A DNA stretch of 64,000 bases from CAMEON01 sp045531965 (GCA_045531965.1 JAZSFA010000144.1:1-64000), one strand, 5' to 3'. Counted from the stretch's first letter, positions 15,578 to 24,582 are shown. Notes: generated from the sequence alone by a model not told the origin. A program made the numbers and translations.

Positions 15578-16300
15578 TCACGTTTCGTCTTCCGGCGGCT
15601 CCTCGTCTGCGTAAAATTCCACAAAATCGTCCAATCGAAGCAACATCGGGGCAAGCCCTACAGCCGCGCCCGTATCCACGTTGATCCACGTATCCCGGAT
15701 AATGACTCGACCCTCGTATTCCGCGCCGTACATATACGTCGGTGTATGACCGAACACAGTGATAAAATCCCGAGAAAACTCTGTTTTCCGACCGACACGG
15801 CACCAAAGCAACTCCTCTTCTGTATACTCACTGATCTTTTTCCCCTCTGCGTAATTACCCAATCCGCTGTGGACAAGAACAAAATCTCTCCCCCCTACAG
15901 AGACGGTATCATAAAGAGGGGCTTCACTGATATACTCCAAAAGCATCTCGCGTACGTATTGATTGACACCGGTCAGTCCGTTAATGGTGGGGGTGGCACC
16001 ATTGTTGCGCCAAACATTCAAAAGACTCAGCTTTCGCGCGCTCAGATCTCTTACGCTGTCATCTGTCACTTCGTCAAATAAAAAAGAGCATGACAGCATC
16101 ATAGCTTCATGGTTTCCGAGAATCAGCTGAACGTTGCGCTGTCTCATCATCCAGCGGAGCAACTGTACACCTTCCGGTCCACGGTCGATCACATCCCCAA
16201 GAACAAACAGATAATCGTCTTTTGAAAAATCCGCCTTGCGGAGCAGTGCTTGAAATTTTTCCAACGGATATCCATGAAGATCCGAGGTTACGTATACCAT
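15578..16300 (-). CDS. PPP-type metallophosphoesterase
   Basis: 240 residues from the ATG at 16300, which is correctly spaced from GGAAAGGATGG; upstream in-frame codons overlap that site or lack one. The metal-binding motifs of the PPP/calcineurin-like family are all present in order: TSDLHGY, GDVIDRGPEG, LGNHEAMM, LVHSG and FGHTPTY. Members include serine/threonine phosphatases and Ap4A hydrolases; the sequence does not separate these. A similar but distinct enzyme lies at 59236-60027. It is a single gene followed by the 15521-15545 hairpin. Confidence 0.88.
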   Translation of the reverse strand: MVYVTSDLHGYPLEKFQALLRKADFSKDDYLFVLGDVIDRGPEGVQLLRWMMRQRNVQLILGNHEAMMLSCSFLFDEVTDDSVRDLSARKLSLLNVWRNNGATPTINGLTGVNQYVREMLLEYISEAPLYDTVSVGGRDFVLVHSGLGNYAEGKKISEYTEEELLWCRVGRKTEFSRDFITVFGHTPTYMYGAEYEGRVIIRDTWINVDTGAAVGLAPMLLRLDDFVEFYADEEPPEDET

Positions 16301-16579
16301 ATCATCCATCCTTTCCAAGTCCGTGATCAGATTATAGGATAGTGTAGCACAGAACGGACACAGCGATATGACCAATCGGAAAACAATCTGTAAACCTTGT
16401 ATTCAAAAGTCGTATTATCATATGTTCCAAAAAGCTACTTCATTTTTTATAACGAATTTGTTTCTTGTTAACAATTCCTTCGTATTTTTTTACATACCAA
16501 TTCATAAAGTTATGGGATAATAAAAAAAATATAGCAGATGATTTCTGTCTGCTTGTTAGTACAGGAGGAGTACACTCAC

Positions 16580-18130
16580 ATGGAATTCATTTCGTCTCCC
16601 TTAATCAAACGTATCCTTTCTATCGTACTTTGTGTTACCATGTTGGCAGGCTCGTTTTTAGGACTTGTCTCCTGTGGCACCAGCACGGAAAACCCTGATA
16701 ACCCCAGAGTTGATGTCACGCAAGACTCGGTTGTCAAAGAAGAAGTCACCGAAGAGCCCGATCCCTTCGAAAACGTGAACTACAGCGACCGTCCTTTCCA
16801 CATCTATACCAGTACAAACATTGCCTGCACAGGCATGGGAAACTCTAACTTCCTTATTGAGGGCACCAACACCACCGACGGCGGTCTCGTTAACGATGCG
16901 GTGCTGGAGCGAAACGTCACAGTGGAGGACAAGTTAGGCGTTAAACTGGAATACACGCAAATCAACATTCCATATACCGATGTGCAAGCCGATATCCGTA
17001 AGTACGTTGGTTCTGGCGACCATGAATTCGATTTGGTCATCAACGACCTATTTCCCTTTGCCAACTTGTCGATTGAAGGCAATTTCCGTAACATTTTAGA
17101 GCCCGAATGTAATTTTGACTTTTCTAAAGATTACTGGTATGCAGACTACATGGAAGACCTACGGCTCATTGATGGTTATCAGTATCTTTTAGCAGGTGAT
17201 TACTTTATCGATTTGATCCGCTCCGCACACTGTCTGCTTTATAACAAGGACATTTATCTTGAATACTACCATACCAATCCTGACGAGGTCTACGATTGGG
17301 TGCTCAATTACGAATGGACGTACGAGAAGCTTACCACGATGATCTCTGACGTCTATGAAGATAAGAACATGAGCCAAGCCAAAGACAAGGGGGATATGTA
17401 CGGCTTCCTTGTCTGCGAATTCTGGGGATGCTCCATTCCTTTCACGGTCAGCGGCAACCCCTCCTTCATTACAAGAGAAGCGGAAGACGGCATGCCCGTC
17501 ATTGCCCTTTTGGAGAATAACAGAGCCTCGGATCTAGCCACTGCCATGACCGCTCTCTTCCAAAACGAATCTGCCAGTATTGAAGACACCCCTGAAACCG
17601 AGCTTTTGGAAGCATTTGTTGACGGTCAGGCACTCGTCGTAGGTTATCAACGGCTTGGTTCTTTGGAAAATCCCACCTTGCGTGGCATGGAAGGCGATAT
17701 CGGCATCGTTCCCTACCCCATGCTCTACGCTTCCGACAAGCGTTACGTCACCTCCACGCACGATACCACTGAAATCGGTGCTATTTTGGCAACCGCCAAG
17801 GATTTGGGGTTCACCAGCACCGTCATTGAGGTTCTCAACCGCGAAACCGGCAAGCTTCTGATGCCCAAGTACTACAAGGAAGCTCTGCAAATCCAGTACG
17901 TGGACGACTCCACGGCCGCCAGCATGATCGACATTATTCATGACAATTTCGGCAACTCCTTCGCCTTGGCTTACAATGAAGCTTTGGGTAGCGTTATGCT
18001 TCAGAGCTTCACCTTGGCCGTACAAGAGCAGCGTGAATACAGTACCGTGATTAAAGGTTATATGCGTTCCCTCAACAGCTCTGTTAATAGAAAAGTCAAT
18101 GAGTTCATGAAAAAGAACAAAATCAGCTAA
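16580..18130 (+). CDS. Extracellular solute-binding lipoprotein (ABC sugar-uptake type)
   Basis: 516 residues from the ATG at 16580 (ACAGGAGGAG site). Signal peptide with lipobox GLVSC, then an acidic linker and a large periplasmic-binding-type fold; FDLVINDLFPFANL and LLYNKDIYLEYYHTNPDEVY are the kinds of segment seen in family 1 oligosaccharide-binding proteins. No permease or ATPase genes lie next to it, so it is an orphan binding protein that may share a transporter encoded elsewhere. A hairpin terminator separates it from the TIM-barrel gene, which may still receive read-through. Confidence 0.8.
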   Translation: MEFISSPLIKRILSIVLCVTMLAGSFLGLVSCGTSTENPDNPRVDVTQDSVVKEEVTEEPDPFENVNYSDRPFHIYTSTNIACTGMGNSNFLIEGTNTTDGGLVNDAVLERNVTVEDKLGVKLEYTQINIPYTDVQADIRKYVGSGDHEFDLVINDLFPFANLSIEGNFRNILEPECNFDFSKDYWYADYMEDLRLIDGYQYLLAGDYFIDLIRSAHCLLYNKDIYLEYYHTNPDEVYDWVLNYEWTYEKLTTMISDVYEDKNMSQAKDKGDMYGFLVCEFWGCSIPFTVSGNPSFITREAEDGMPVIALLENNRASDLATAMTALFQNESASIEDTPETELLEAFVDGQALVVGYQRLGSLENPTLRGMEGDIGIVPYPMLYASDKRYVTSTHDTTEIGAILATAKDLGFTSTVIEVLNRETGKLLMPKYYKEALQIQYVDDSTAASMIDIIHDNFGNSFALAYNEALGSVMLQSFTLAVQEQREYSTVIKGYMRSLNSSVNRKVNEFMKKNKIS

Positions 18131-18141
18131 TAACATCACAA

Positions 18142-18172
18142 AAGGCTGTCTCCTATAGAGACAGCCTTCTTT
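18142..18172 (+). terminator. Terminator after the solute-binding protein
   Basis: AAGGCTGTCTC / GAGACAGCCTT hairpin followed by CTTT, 11 bases after the stop. The T run is short, so read-through into the gene at 18187 is possible. Confidence 0.75.
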
Positions 18173-18186
18173 AAAAGGAGGTTCCC

Positions 18187-19455
18187 ATGTCACTTCAAAT
18201 AACGTACTGGTACGGAATCCGCAAAGAATTTCTTTCAATTGGTCGACTGAAAGAAGCGCAAGAAGCAGGGTTCAATCTCATTGAATGCGCTTACGATACC
18301 GAAACCAACAAACAGGTTCTTGACTGGTGCGAAGCCCTTGGCTTGAAAGCAAACGTCAGCGATCCCCGTATGCATATCGCTTTGGCAGGCGAGGAGGGCT
18401 GGGAGACCGCCTTGGACGCCATGATCGAGGATTACCGAGCCTTCCCTGCTGTCAACCGATTCTTCATGAAAGATGAGCCGGTAGATGAATACTTCCCTAC
18501 CATAGGACGTGTGGCGCGATATCTCCACGACCATGACCCTGTCCATGGTGAGTACGTCAATTTCCTGCCTCACCACGCGGTTCCTCAGATCGAAGGCATG
18601 GATATGTTGGATCGCTACAACCTGCATATGGATCGCTATATTGCGGAGGTACATCCTTCCCTGCTCTCATATGACCACTACAGTCTCTCCTGCCGCCGTG
18701 TGGATTCTTTGGAAGGCAAAAAGCCCGCACGCCGATCCGAGGATAACATCAAGCGCAACGGTTGGGAGGGGCAGCTATACGAAGCAGTAGACAACCCAAA
18801 CTTTTACGATAATCTCATATTGGTAAGAAACAAGGCAGCCGAGATCGGCGTACCGTGGATGACCATCATCCTGCTGGTGGAGCATTGGCATTACCGCTGG
18901 CCTACCGAGGGGGAGGTGCGTTGGGAGGCTTTTACAGCTTTGGCCCACGGCGTGTCTGCACTGTCTTATTTCACCTACTGGACTCCCGGCACAGCCCACA
19001 CCGAGCCCTGGTCCTACCACAACGGCATCATTCTCTCCGACGGAACCCGAGGAGAGAAATACGAGGCAGTCAAAGCCATCAATGCTGACCTTCAAGCGTT
19101 GTACGCAGGACTTGAAACTCCTCTGCCCAACGGATCGATTCCCACAGACCCCTACAGATCTGTAGCTGTATACCATGTTGGTGACGAGGCAGATCGTTTG
19201 GCAACACCCTTCGTTCCCTTTGGAAAGGTCAAAGCCATCACTACCCCCGCTGGTGACATTCCCCGTGCGGTTGTGGGTGTTTTTGGCAGTAATGACCGCT
19301 TCATGGTGGTCAATAAAGATTACGATACGCCTGTAACCATGGTGATTGATTGCGAGGCTCCGTTATGGCATCTCAATAAGTCCACGGGCGTGTGGGACGT
19401 TTGTGATGGAGAGTATACCTTTGCTCCGGGTGACGGTGAATTGTTTGCCAACTAA
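18187..19455 (+). CDS. TIM-barrel protein, putative glycoside hydrolase
   Basis: 422 residues with no signal peptide, so probably cytoplasmic. The ATG follows AAAAGGAGG. The segment order suggests a beta/alpha barrel like GH42-type and related hydrolases: AGFNLIECAY, NRFFMKDEPVDEYF (possible acid/base residue), LLSYDHYSL, WMTIILLVEHWHY and HGVSALSYFTYWTPG; a small C-terminal beta domain follows. I do not recognise the exact family. It sits behind a solute-binding lipoprotein, consistent with hydrolysis of imported oligosaccharides (inference). A bidirectional terminator follows. Confidence 0.65.
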   Translation: MSLQITYWYGIRKEFLSIGRLKEAQEAGFNLIECAYDTETNKQVLDWCEALGLKANVSDPRMHIALAGEEGWETALDAMIEDYRAFPAVNRFFMKDEPVDEYFPTIGRVARYLHDHDPVHGEYVNFLPHHAVPQIEGMDMLDRYNLHMDRYIAEVHPSLLSYDHYSLSCRRVDSLEGKKPARRSEDNIKRNGWEGQLYEAVDNPNFYDNLILVRNKAAEIGVPWMTIILLVEHWHYRWPTEGEVRWEAFTALAHGVSALSYFTYWTPGTAHTEPWSYHNGIILSDGTRGEKYEAVKAINADLQALYAGLETPLPNGSIPTDPYRSVAVYHVGDEADRLATPFVPFGKVKAITTPAGDIPRAVVGVFGSNDRFMVVNKDYDTPVTMVIDCEAPLWHLNKSTGVWDVCDGEYTFAPGDGELFAN

Positions 19456-19461
19456 AAAGCA

Positions 19462-19518
19462 AAAGACTGCTTGACCCGGTCTGCCTCAGGCGACCGTCAA
19501 AGCAGTCTTTATTTTTTT
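19462..19518. terminator. Bidirectional terminator between converging genes
   Basis: AAAGACTGCTTGAC pairs imperfectly with GTCAAAGCAGTCTTT, followed by ATTTTTTT on the plus strand; it separates the TIM-barrel gene from the glycyl radical activase. Confidence 0.8.
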
Positions 19519-19529
19519 GACGAGTCAAA

Positions 19530-20438
19530 TTAAAATACGACCACACCTTTTTCGGCAAGACTTTTCTTCATCATTGCCACGGTATCTTCCGAAGGAATCC
19601 ATTCCTTACGACCGTTATCTTCTTGCCCCAGCGGGATCATTTTTGATCCGCCGTACGCATGGTATGGCAAAAACTCCACGCCTTCACAATAGGAGAGACT
19701 GTGATACAACTCCGCCAATTTTTGAATATGCGTTTCGTTGGTATTGACACCGTTTACCAAAATGCAACGCAACCGTGTCTTGCCACCCAAACGGTCAGCC
19801 AAGCGAAGGTTATCCAAAATCAAGCCGTTAGACACGCCGGTATAGGTCTTATGACGTTCAGGATCGGTATCCTTAACATCCCACAAAAAGAGATCTGTCA
19901 GCTTGACTAATGTAGGAATGAACAACCGAGGAAACTCCCCGCAAGTCTCCACCACTGTATGCAGTCCCATCTTCTTGCATTGTGATAGCAGGGTCAAAAC
20001 ACCGCCCGGATGAGTTAAGGGTTCTCCTCCGGACAAGGTAACACCGCCTTTTTCTCCATAAAAGGAAGCGTCTCGCAAAACCACATTCAGAATCTCTTCC
20101 ACCGGCATATGCTTGATCACAGGCACCATGGCGGATGAACAACAAACTTCGGCGCATTTACCACATGCCACGCACAGGTCACGGTCATAAACGTGTTCAG
20201 CACTTAACGACTGGGCTTTGTGAGCGCATACGTCAACGCAAGCACCGCAATGGATGCATCTCTGGGCATAATATTGCATTTCTTCCTGCCCGGTTTGGGT
20301 TTCAGGGTTATGACACCACGCGCATTTCAGAGGACACCCTCTGAAAAACACAACGGTTCTTAATCCCGGTCCGTCGTGCATACAAAACCGTTGAATCTCC
20401 GTGACAGGGAGTGTTATTTGATTCTCATTCATATGCAT
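19530..20438 (-). CDS. Glycyl radical enzyme activating enzyme (radical SAM)
   Basis: 302 residues. Radical SAM CX3CX2C at Cys35, Cys39 and Cys42 (RGCPLKCAWC), followed by an inserted ferredoxin domain with two 4Fe-4S motifs (Cys61/64/67/71 and Cys89/92/95/99) and the SAM-binding segment TLSGGEPL. The extra clusters place it with activases of lyase/dehydratase-type glycyl radical enzymes rather than simple PflA. It cleaves SAM to abstract hydrogen from a glycine of its partner, here the enzyme encoded 31 bases upstream. Two starts (20438, 20432) are possible behind AAAAGGA. Oxygen-sensitive chemistry implies an anaerobe. Confidence 0.93.
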   Translation of the reverse strand: MHMNENQITLPVTEIQRFCMHDGPGLRTVVFFRGCPLKCAWCHNPETQTGQEEMQYYAQRCIHCGACVDVCAHKAQSLSAEHVYDRDLCVACGKCAEVCCSSAMVPVIKHMPVEEILNVVLRDASFYGEKGGVTLSGGEPLTHPGGVLTLLSQCKKMGLHTVVETCGEFPRLFIPTLVKLTDLFLWDVKDTDPERHKTYTGVSNGLILDNLRLADRLGGKTRLRCILVNGVNTNETHIQKLAELYHSLSYCEGVEFLPYHAYGGSKMIPLGQEDNGRKEWIPSEDTVAMMKKSLAEKGVVVF

Positions 20439-20469
20439 ATCCTTTTGACGTATTCAGGGGCACATAGAA

Positions 20470-22644
20470 TTATGTCCCCTCGTTTTGTCCGATGACCATA
20501 TCCTGCCACTCTCGACAAAGGGTTACAAAGCGAGCGTTCCAACCGGATACACGGACAGAAAGGGTCTGGTAGTTTTGGGGATTCGCTTGGGCATCTCGAA
20601 GGATCTTCGCGTCCGCTACATCGGGTTGGATGAAAAAACCGCCTTCCAAGACAAAGCCACGCATCAAAGAAACCAATGCGTCAAGGCCATCCTCTCCGAC
20701 TACCGAAGAAGGAAGAAGCTTGCAGTCCAAAGCCGCACCTGTCACCTGTTTTCTGAGATCGGCTGCACAGTAAGAGCGGATCATAGCCGTAACGCCTTCC
20801 CGATCAGTGCCCGGAGTAGGCGATGCGTTGGCGGCTAAAACTTCTCCTTGCTTGCGCCCATGGGGAGCAGCCAAACGGTGAGGCGCCCACTCGAGTTGAC
20901 GCCCAAAGGTGCTGACGCCTGACGGGAATTTATAAGGAGATATATGATCATGCTCAGCGCAAAAATCCGCAAGCCCACTGAGTAGATCAGCCGCGATCCT
21001 GTCGCACTCGGGATTATCGTTGCCGTAGTAGACGTATTTATTCAGCGCAAACTGACGGAGCGGTTCATATCCTTCCCAATTTTGACGCAGAACCGACATC
21101 AGTTCCGCAAAAGTGAGCCGTTTGTCGTCAAACACGAATTTCTTAATCGCATACAGGCTGTTGACTGTATCCGCCAAACCACCGATATGAGGAGACAGTA
21201 CGTGATATACAGGACCTCCCTCGTGATAGGAAAGTCCCTTTTCAATGCATCCGCCCTCAAAGAGAGACACCACCGTACAAGGCACTGTAGGATGCCATTG
21301 GGCGATACCTTTATCCATATCCAACGCTTTAAAGCAACCGAGACGGCCGCGGCAGATACCTGCCACAACAGCGCGCAAATCCTGCATATAGGCGGCAAAC
21401 AAGCTGTCAAAATCGGTAAACAATACATCTTCGGCATAGTCTTTCAGGGTGGTATGTTGAAGGATAGCCAACCCATCAAACGGACAATAGCTGAAGTTGG
21501 TCTTACCGGGTACCTGTACCTCCCAACAGCCGTCGTTGGCAAATTTGCGCGCCTCGGAGAGCGGGTAACCGTACTTGGTCAACGCTTCCAATACAAGGTC
21601 TTCGTTATAAATCGCCAATACACCGCCGCCATGCCGCATGACCTCTGCCACGCGGCGAAGCAGCTTTTCATCTGTATTTCTGCTCACACGAATGGTTGTG
21701 GGAAAATCTCCGATGGGCAGTTCCTCTAAAATATCCAACACCAAATAGGTGACCTCGTTGGTCACATCATGCCCCTCTTCATCAATGCCGCCAAGAACGA
21801 TATTCTGATAATGCTGAGCATCCCCGCTGCCACAGTCACCGCCCCGCACCCACTCGCAACCCTTGATAAAGAAGTGAGCCAGGATCTCGCGGGCCTCGTC
21901 CAAGGTCAAAGTGCCGTCAACCAGATCTTTTTTCAGGAACTTTCCAAGAAGTACGTCCAAGCGTCCGATGCCCGGCCAGTTGCCCATGAGGCGAACAAAG
22001 GCAAAGGTCATCCACAAGGTTTGCACCGCCTCATGGAAGGTTGTGGGCGGCTCCAAGGGAACGCGGCGAAGATTTTCAAGGGTCTTTTCAAAGGCAGAAC
22101 ACGCAGGCAGAACACCGTCCGCTTCAACAGCCCCTATGTAATGCTCCAGGGCATCCACGTATCGTCCGTGCCACAGCTCGTAGGCGTCCAGGGCAGTCAA
22201 ACAATTGAGGAGAAATGCCTCTTTTTCGGTTCCCTTGTGGGATTCAAGAGATGCCTCCGTGCGCTTGCGGATGCCGTTCAGACCCTCGTTGAGGATCATG
22301 GAAAAATCAATGGTCAAATGGCTGACGCTGGGAAAAACCACATTCCCTTCAAAGGTGGCGGGGATGACGTGATGGATGGCCAAGCCCAGCCGTGCGCCGC
22401 CACACAAACGCTCCCCGTATCGGAGCGGCACAGGGGTCTTCTCAGCGATCTCTCGCAGGATCAGCCGTTCCTTCTCCAAAGGAGTCATCTCGGCAAAGCC
22501 CTCGATGTGATCCATGGTCACGGCTGGAGTCTTCATGGCCTCCAAGCCGTAAGCGTGAAGCTCCAGGGATTCATAAGCGAACTGCCGTGTGGACTCGGAG
22601 AGCCGCACGGGGCGGGGGTCTTTACTGACGGTGTAAAATTCCAT
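20470..22644 (-). CDS. Glycyl radical enzyme (PFL-like family), substrate unknown
   Basis: 724 residues. Gly701 lies in the radical motif RVSGWNARF close to the C-terminus. The thiyl-radical site is Cys373 in NDGCWEV, and Glu375 two residues on matches the Cys-x-Glu of glycerol/diol dehydratase and choline lyase, not the Cys-Cys of pyruvate formate-lyase. So a dehydratase, lyase or related elimination reaction is likely; the tryptophan between Cys and Glu sets it apart from the GCVE of the named enzymes. The start at 22644 follows GGGAGG. Promoter at 22678-22706; the activase follows in the same operon. No shell proteins or transporters are adjacent, so the substrate cannot be inferred. Confidence 0.9.
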   Translation of the reverse strand: MEFYTVSKDPRPVRLSESTRQFAYESLELHAYGLEAMKTPAVTMDHIEGFAEMTPLEKERLILREIAEKTPVPLRYGERLCGGARLGLAIHHVIPATFEGNVVFPSVSHLTIDFSMILNEGLNGIRKRTEASLESHKGTEKEAFLLNCLTALDAYELWHGRYVDALEHYIGAVEADGVLPACSAFEKTLENLRRVPLEPPTTFHEAVQTLWMTFAFVRLMGNWPGIGRLDVLLGKFLKKDLVDGTLTLDEAREILAHFFIKGCEWVRGGDCGSGDAQHYQNIVLGGIDEEGHDVTNEVTYLVLDILEELPIGDFPTTIRVSRNTDEKLLRRVAEVMRHGGGVLAIYNEDLVLEALTKYGYPLSEARKFANDGCWEVQVPGKTNFSYCPFDGLAILQHTTLKDYAEDVLFTDFDSLFAAYMQDLRAVVAGICRGRLGCFKALDMDKGIAQWHPTVPCTVVSLFEGGCIEKGLSYHEGGPVYHVLSPHIGGLADTVNSLYAIKKFVFDDKRLTFAELMSVLRQNWEGYEPLRQFALNKYVYYGNDNPECDRIAADLLSGLADFCAEHDHISPYKFPSGVSTFGRQLEWAPHRLAAPHGRKQGEVLAANASPTPGTDREGVTAMIRSYCAADLRKQVTGAALDCKLLPSSVVGEDGLDALVSLMRGFVLEGGFFIQPDVADAKILRDAQANPQNYQTLSVRVSGWNARFVTLCREWQDMVIGQNEGT

Positions 22645-22677
22645 GTCAAGCCTCCCAAATGCAAATTTTATGGCTTG

Positions 22678-22706
22678 ATTATAGCATATTTCCGTGAGCT
22701 TGTAAA
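22678..22706 (-). promoter_or_regulatory. Promoter of the glycyl radical enzyme operon
   Basis: Minus strand TTTACA, 17 bases, TATAAT, about 30 bases before the start at 22644. Confidence 0.8.
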
Positions 22707-22721
22707 GATTTTTGGGAAGAT

Positions 22722-22931
22722 TTATGCCGAGGCTTTAAAAAAATCGTTCACCGAGCAACCCATCAATTCAGCCAACACGGGCAAGAAGGTGATATCGGGG
22801 TAGCACTCCACTCGCTCCCACTTGGATACGGCTTGAGGGGTAATGCCCAACAGCGCCCCAAAGGCCTCCTGGGTCAGCTTGTGGGACTTGCGATAGTCTC
22901 TGATCTTCTGATCAATGATGATAACCGTCAT
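22722..22931 (-). CDS. Small XRE-family HTH regulator
   Basis: 69 residues, essentially only a Cro/CI-type helix-turn-helix: KLTQEAFGALLG then ITPQAVSKWERVECYPDITF. It has no sensor domain, so it may need a partner. Its start overlaps the stop of the ArsR-type gene by ATGA, so the two are translated together. It is the last gene of the operon beginning at 24442. Confidence 0.88.
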   Translation of the reverse strand: MTVIIIDQKIRDYRKSHKLTQEAFGALLGITPQAVSKWERVECYPDITFLPVLAELMGCSVNDFFKASA

Positions 22932-23467
22932 GTGTCACCAACCTTCCAATACGTTTCATGCTCACGTTGCATGAGCCCACAGGCGATCATCTCGCGGCGG
23001 ATGGTACAATGATCCTCGTGATATTTATGAATGATCTCGTTGACCTCCCCCTCGGTGTAGGTGCGCCCCGCTTCAAAGTCTTTGGTCATCTCCGAGAGGA
23101 CGATTTCCCTTTTCTTACGCTGGGTAGGGATCTGGGTCAGCCGTCCGTACTTGAAAAAGGCAGACAGCACTTCCTTTTTATACTTTTCCTCGGGCGGGCA
23201 AACGGGCTCGTCTTTTTTGATCAGCTCATAGAGGGGTCTGTCGAAAATGTCACGGTTGAGGGAGTAAATGATATAGAATTGCGAGCGGGCGCAGTTGACT
23301 ACCCCTGCCGCCTCCAGCTTTTTGAGGTGGTAGCAGATGGTGGCAGGGGTCAGCCCCAGCTCGCAGGCGATCTTCTCCACGTAGGAGTCCTCCCGCAGAA
23401 GGATGTTGAGGATGGAGAGACGGGTCTCGTCTGCCAAAAGCTTGAGCAGTGCCAGTTTTTCCTTCAT
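22928..23467 (-). CDS. ArsR-type HTH regulator with DUF2087-like C-terminus
   Basis: 179 residues from the ATG at 23467 (AAAGGAG site). Residues 1-90 are a winged helix of ArsR type (LLADETRLSILNILL, GLTPATICYHLKKLEAAGVV) but without an obvious metal-binding Cys pair in the recognition helix. The C-terminal part (KKREIVLSEMTKDFEAGRTY, then EVNEIIHKYHEDHCTIRREM) resembles DUF2087, often seen joined to HTH domains. It probably represses its own operon; paired AGTGATTAGA repeats flank the -35 at 24524-24569. It ends in ATGA overlap with the small XRE gene. Confidence 0.85.
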   Translation of the reverse strand: MKEKLALLKLLADETRLSILNILLREDSYVEKIACELGLTPATICYHLKKLEAAGVVNCARSQFYIIYSLNRDIFDRPLYELIKKDEPVCPPEEKYKKEVLSAFFKYGRLTQIPTQRKKREIVLSEMTKDFEAGRTYTEGEVNEIIHKYHEDHCTIRREMIACGLMQREHETYWKVGDT

Positions 23468-23471
23468 GGAA

Positions 23472-23939
23472 TCACTCCTTTCGCTTCTGCCAGGCCTCGT
23501 CAAGGCAGGTTTTGGCAAATTCCAGACCTCCGAGGCGTTCTTCCAGCTCCACTTTTTCCCAGTCGGAGGCCGAGGGGAGTTTAGCCTCGTATTCAGCCAG
23601 CTTGCTGTCGATATGGGCAGATATTCCGTAATACAGCTTGTAATCAATCAGCTCCTCAGCAGGAGCGCTCTCGCAGATGGACAGATAATCGGGTCTTGCA
23701 TTGAGAGCATCTTCGATAATCAGGTGAATACCGGGAAACCGATAGACTCTGTTTCCATGGTACAGCATCATGCAAATGCTGTCCACGGAAGCACTGCGAA
23801 ATCTGAGACATTTGTAGTCAGCCATGCTTGCCTTTTTCTCGGCGGAGTTTTGATCGAAATGCTGAATTTCCGTCTCCAAGCGCTGGCTTTCTGCATAGAG
23901 AGTTTCGTAGGCTATCATATAAAACTTCGTGTTTTCCAT
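23472..23939 (-). CDS. Hypothetical protein in the ArsR/XRE operon
   Basis: 155 residues from the ATG at 23939. Predominantly helical and charged, with no signal peptide or membrane segment: ETLYAESQRLETEIQHFDQN near the start and DSKLAEYEAKLPSASDWEKV near the end. I do not recognise a family. It lies 2 bases after the gene at 23942 and 4 bases before the ArsR-type regulator, so all four genes are co-transcribed. A ligand-binding or regulated effector role is conceivable but unsupported. Confidence 0.7.
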   Translation of the reverse strand: MENTKFYMIAYETLYAESQRLETEIQHFDQNSAEKKASMADYKCLRFRSASVDSICMMLYHGNRVYRFPGIHLIIEDALNARPDYLSICESAPAEELIDYKLYYGISAHIDSKLAEYEAKLPSASDWEKVELEERLGGLEFAKTCLDEAWQKRKE

Positions 23940-23941
23940 AA

Positions 23942-24442
23942 TTATTCCTCCTCGATCAAATGGGGATAAATGTTGTTCTCTACCCGCCATGCTTCCCATA
24001 TAGAAAGCATTTCGCGGACAGCACCGATCTTGATGCGAAATTCAAAGATGTTCTTTGCGTCCCCTGCCGCCTCGGCTTGGGCAAGCTCGGTGACGTATCC
24101 CGCCAAAAGCTGATTCCGCATAAACAGGTCTGCCTGCCAAGCGGCCATGAAGGAGAGCTTTTCGTCATCGTTTAGAGTGGCGTAGATTTCCCCGTGGCGG
24201 GGGTATTGGGTCATAGCGTAGGTGAAAAAGTTCTGTCGGGTTCTGTATAATCCCTCTCGAGTGCCATAGGTGTTGAACAGCAGTCCCGCGTTGCCGCAGA
24301 GGGTATACATGCCGTATTCGATCAGCAGAGCCTTGCGCTCGCCGGCTCTGTCCTTGGGGATGGCGTCCAGTCTTGCTTTGCACTCGTTGCACTTGGCGCG
24401 AGTGATCTCCACAAGGGCTTTGTCAATGTCAAGATAATTCAT
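23942..24442 (-). CDS. Hypothetical protein, first gene of the ArsR/XRE operon
   Basis: 166 residues, helical, soluble. It has one CxxC (KCNECKARLD near residue 18-25) and an aromatic-rich central part (LFNTYGTREGLYRTRQNF). No known family was recognised. The ATG follows AGGAAAT. It is preceded by a consensus promoter with two direct repeats, so it is the gene most directly controlled by the operon's regulators. Confidence 0.7.
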   Translation of the reverse strand: MNYLDIDKALVEITRAKCNECKARLDAIPKDRAGERKALLIEYGMYTLCGNAGLLFNTYGTREGLYRTRQNFFTYAMTQYPRHGEIYATLNDDEKLSFMAAWQADLFMRNQLLAGYVTELAQAEAAGDAKNIFEFRIKIGAVREMLSIWEAWRVENNIYPHLIEEE

Positions 24443-24513
24443 ATATTATTTCCTTTCGTGTGTCGCAGGGTGTTTTTCCAAGCCTCCGCGGTGGCTTGGG
24501 AGCTTACAGTGAT

Positions 24514-24542
24514 ATTATACACGTCTAATCACTTTTTGTCAA
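24514..24542 (-). promoter_or_regulatory. Consensus promoter of the ArsR/XRE operon
   Basis: Minus strand TTGACA, 17 bases, TATAAT, all perfect. A promoter this strong normally needs repression. Confidence 0.88.
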
Positions 24543-24569
24543 GAGCGTTTTGATAAATTTCTAATCACT
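24524..24569 (-). promoter_or_regulatory. Two direct repeats AGTGATTAGA flanking the -35 (putative operators)
   Basis: Identical 10-base repeats on the minus strand at 24524-24533 (inside the spacer) and 24560-24569 (upstream of the -35), 36 bases apart. Their placement around a consensus promoter suggests binding sites for the ArsR-type or XRE regulator of the operon. Confidence 0.6.
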
Positions 24570-24582
24570 CAACCGATGGTAG

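Noticed and set aside
16376..16579. Possible promoter for the solute-binding protein
   Set aside because: GATAAT-like -10 sequences exist but no well-spaced -35; not annotated.
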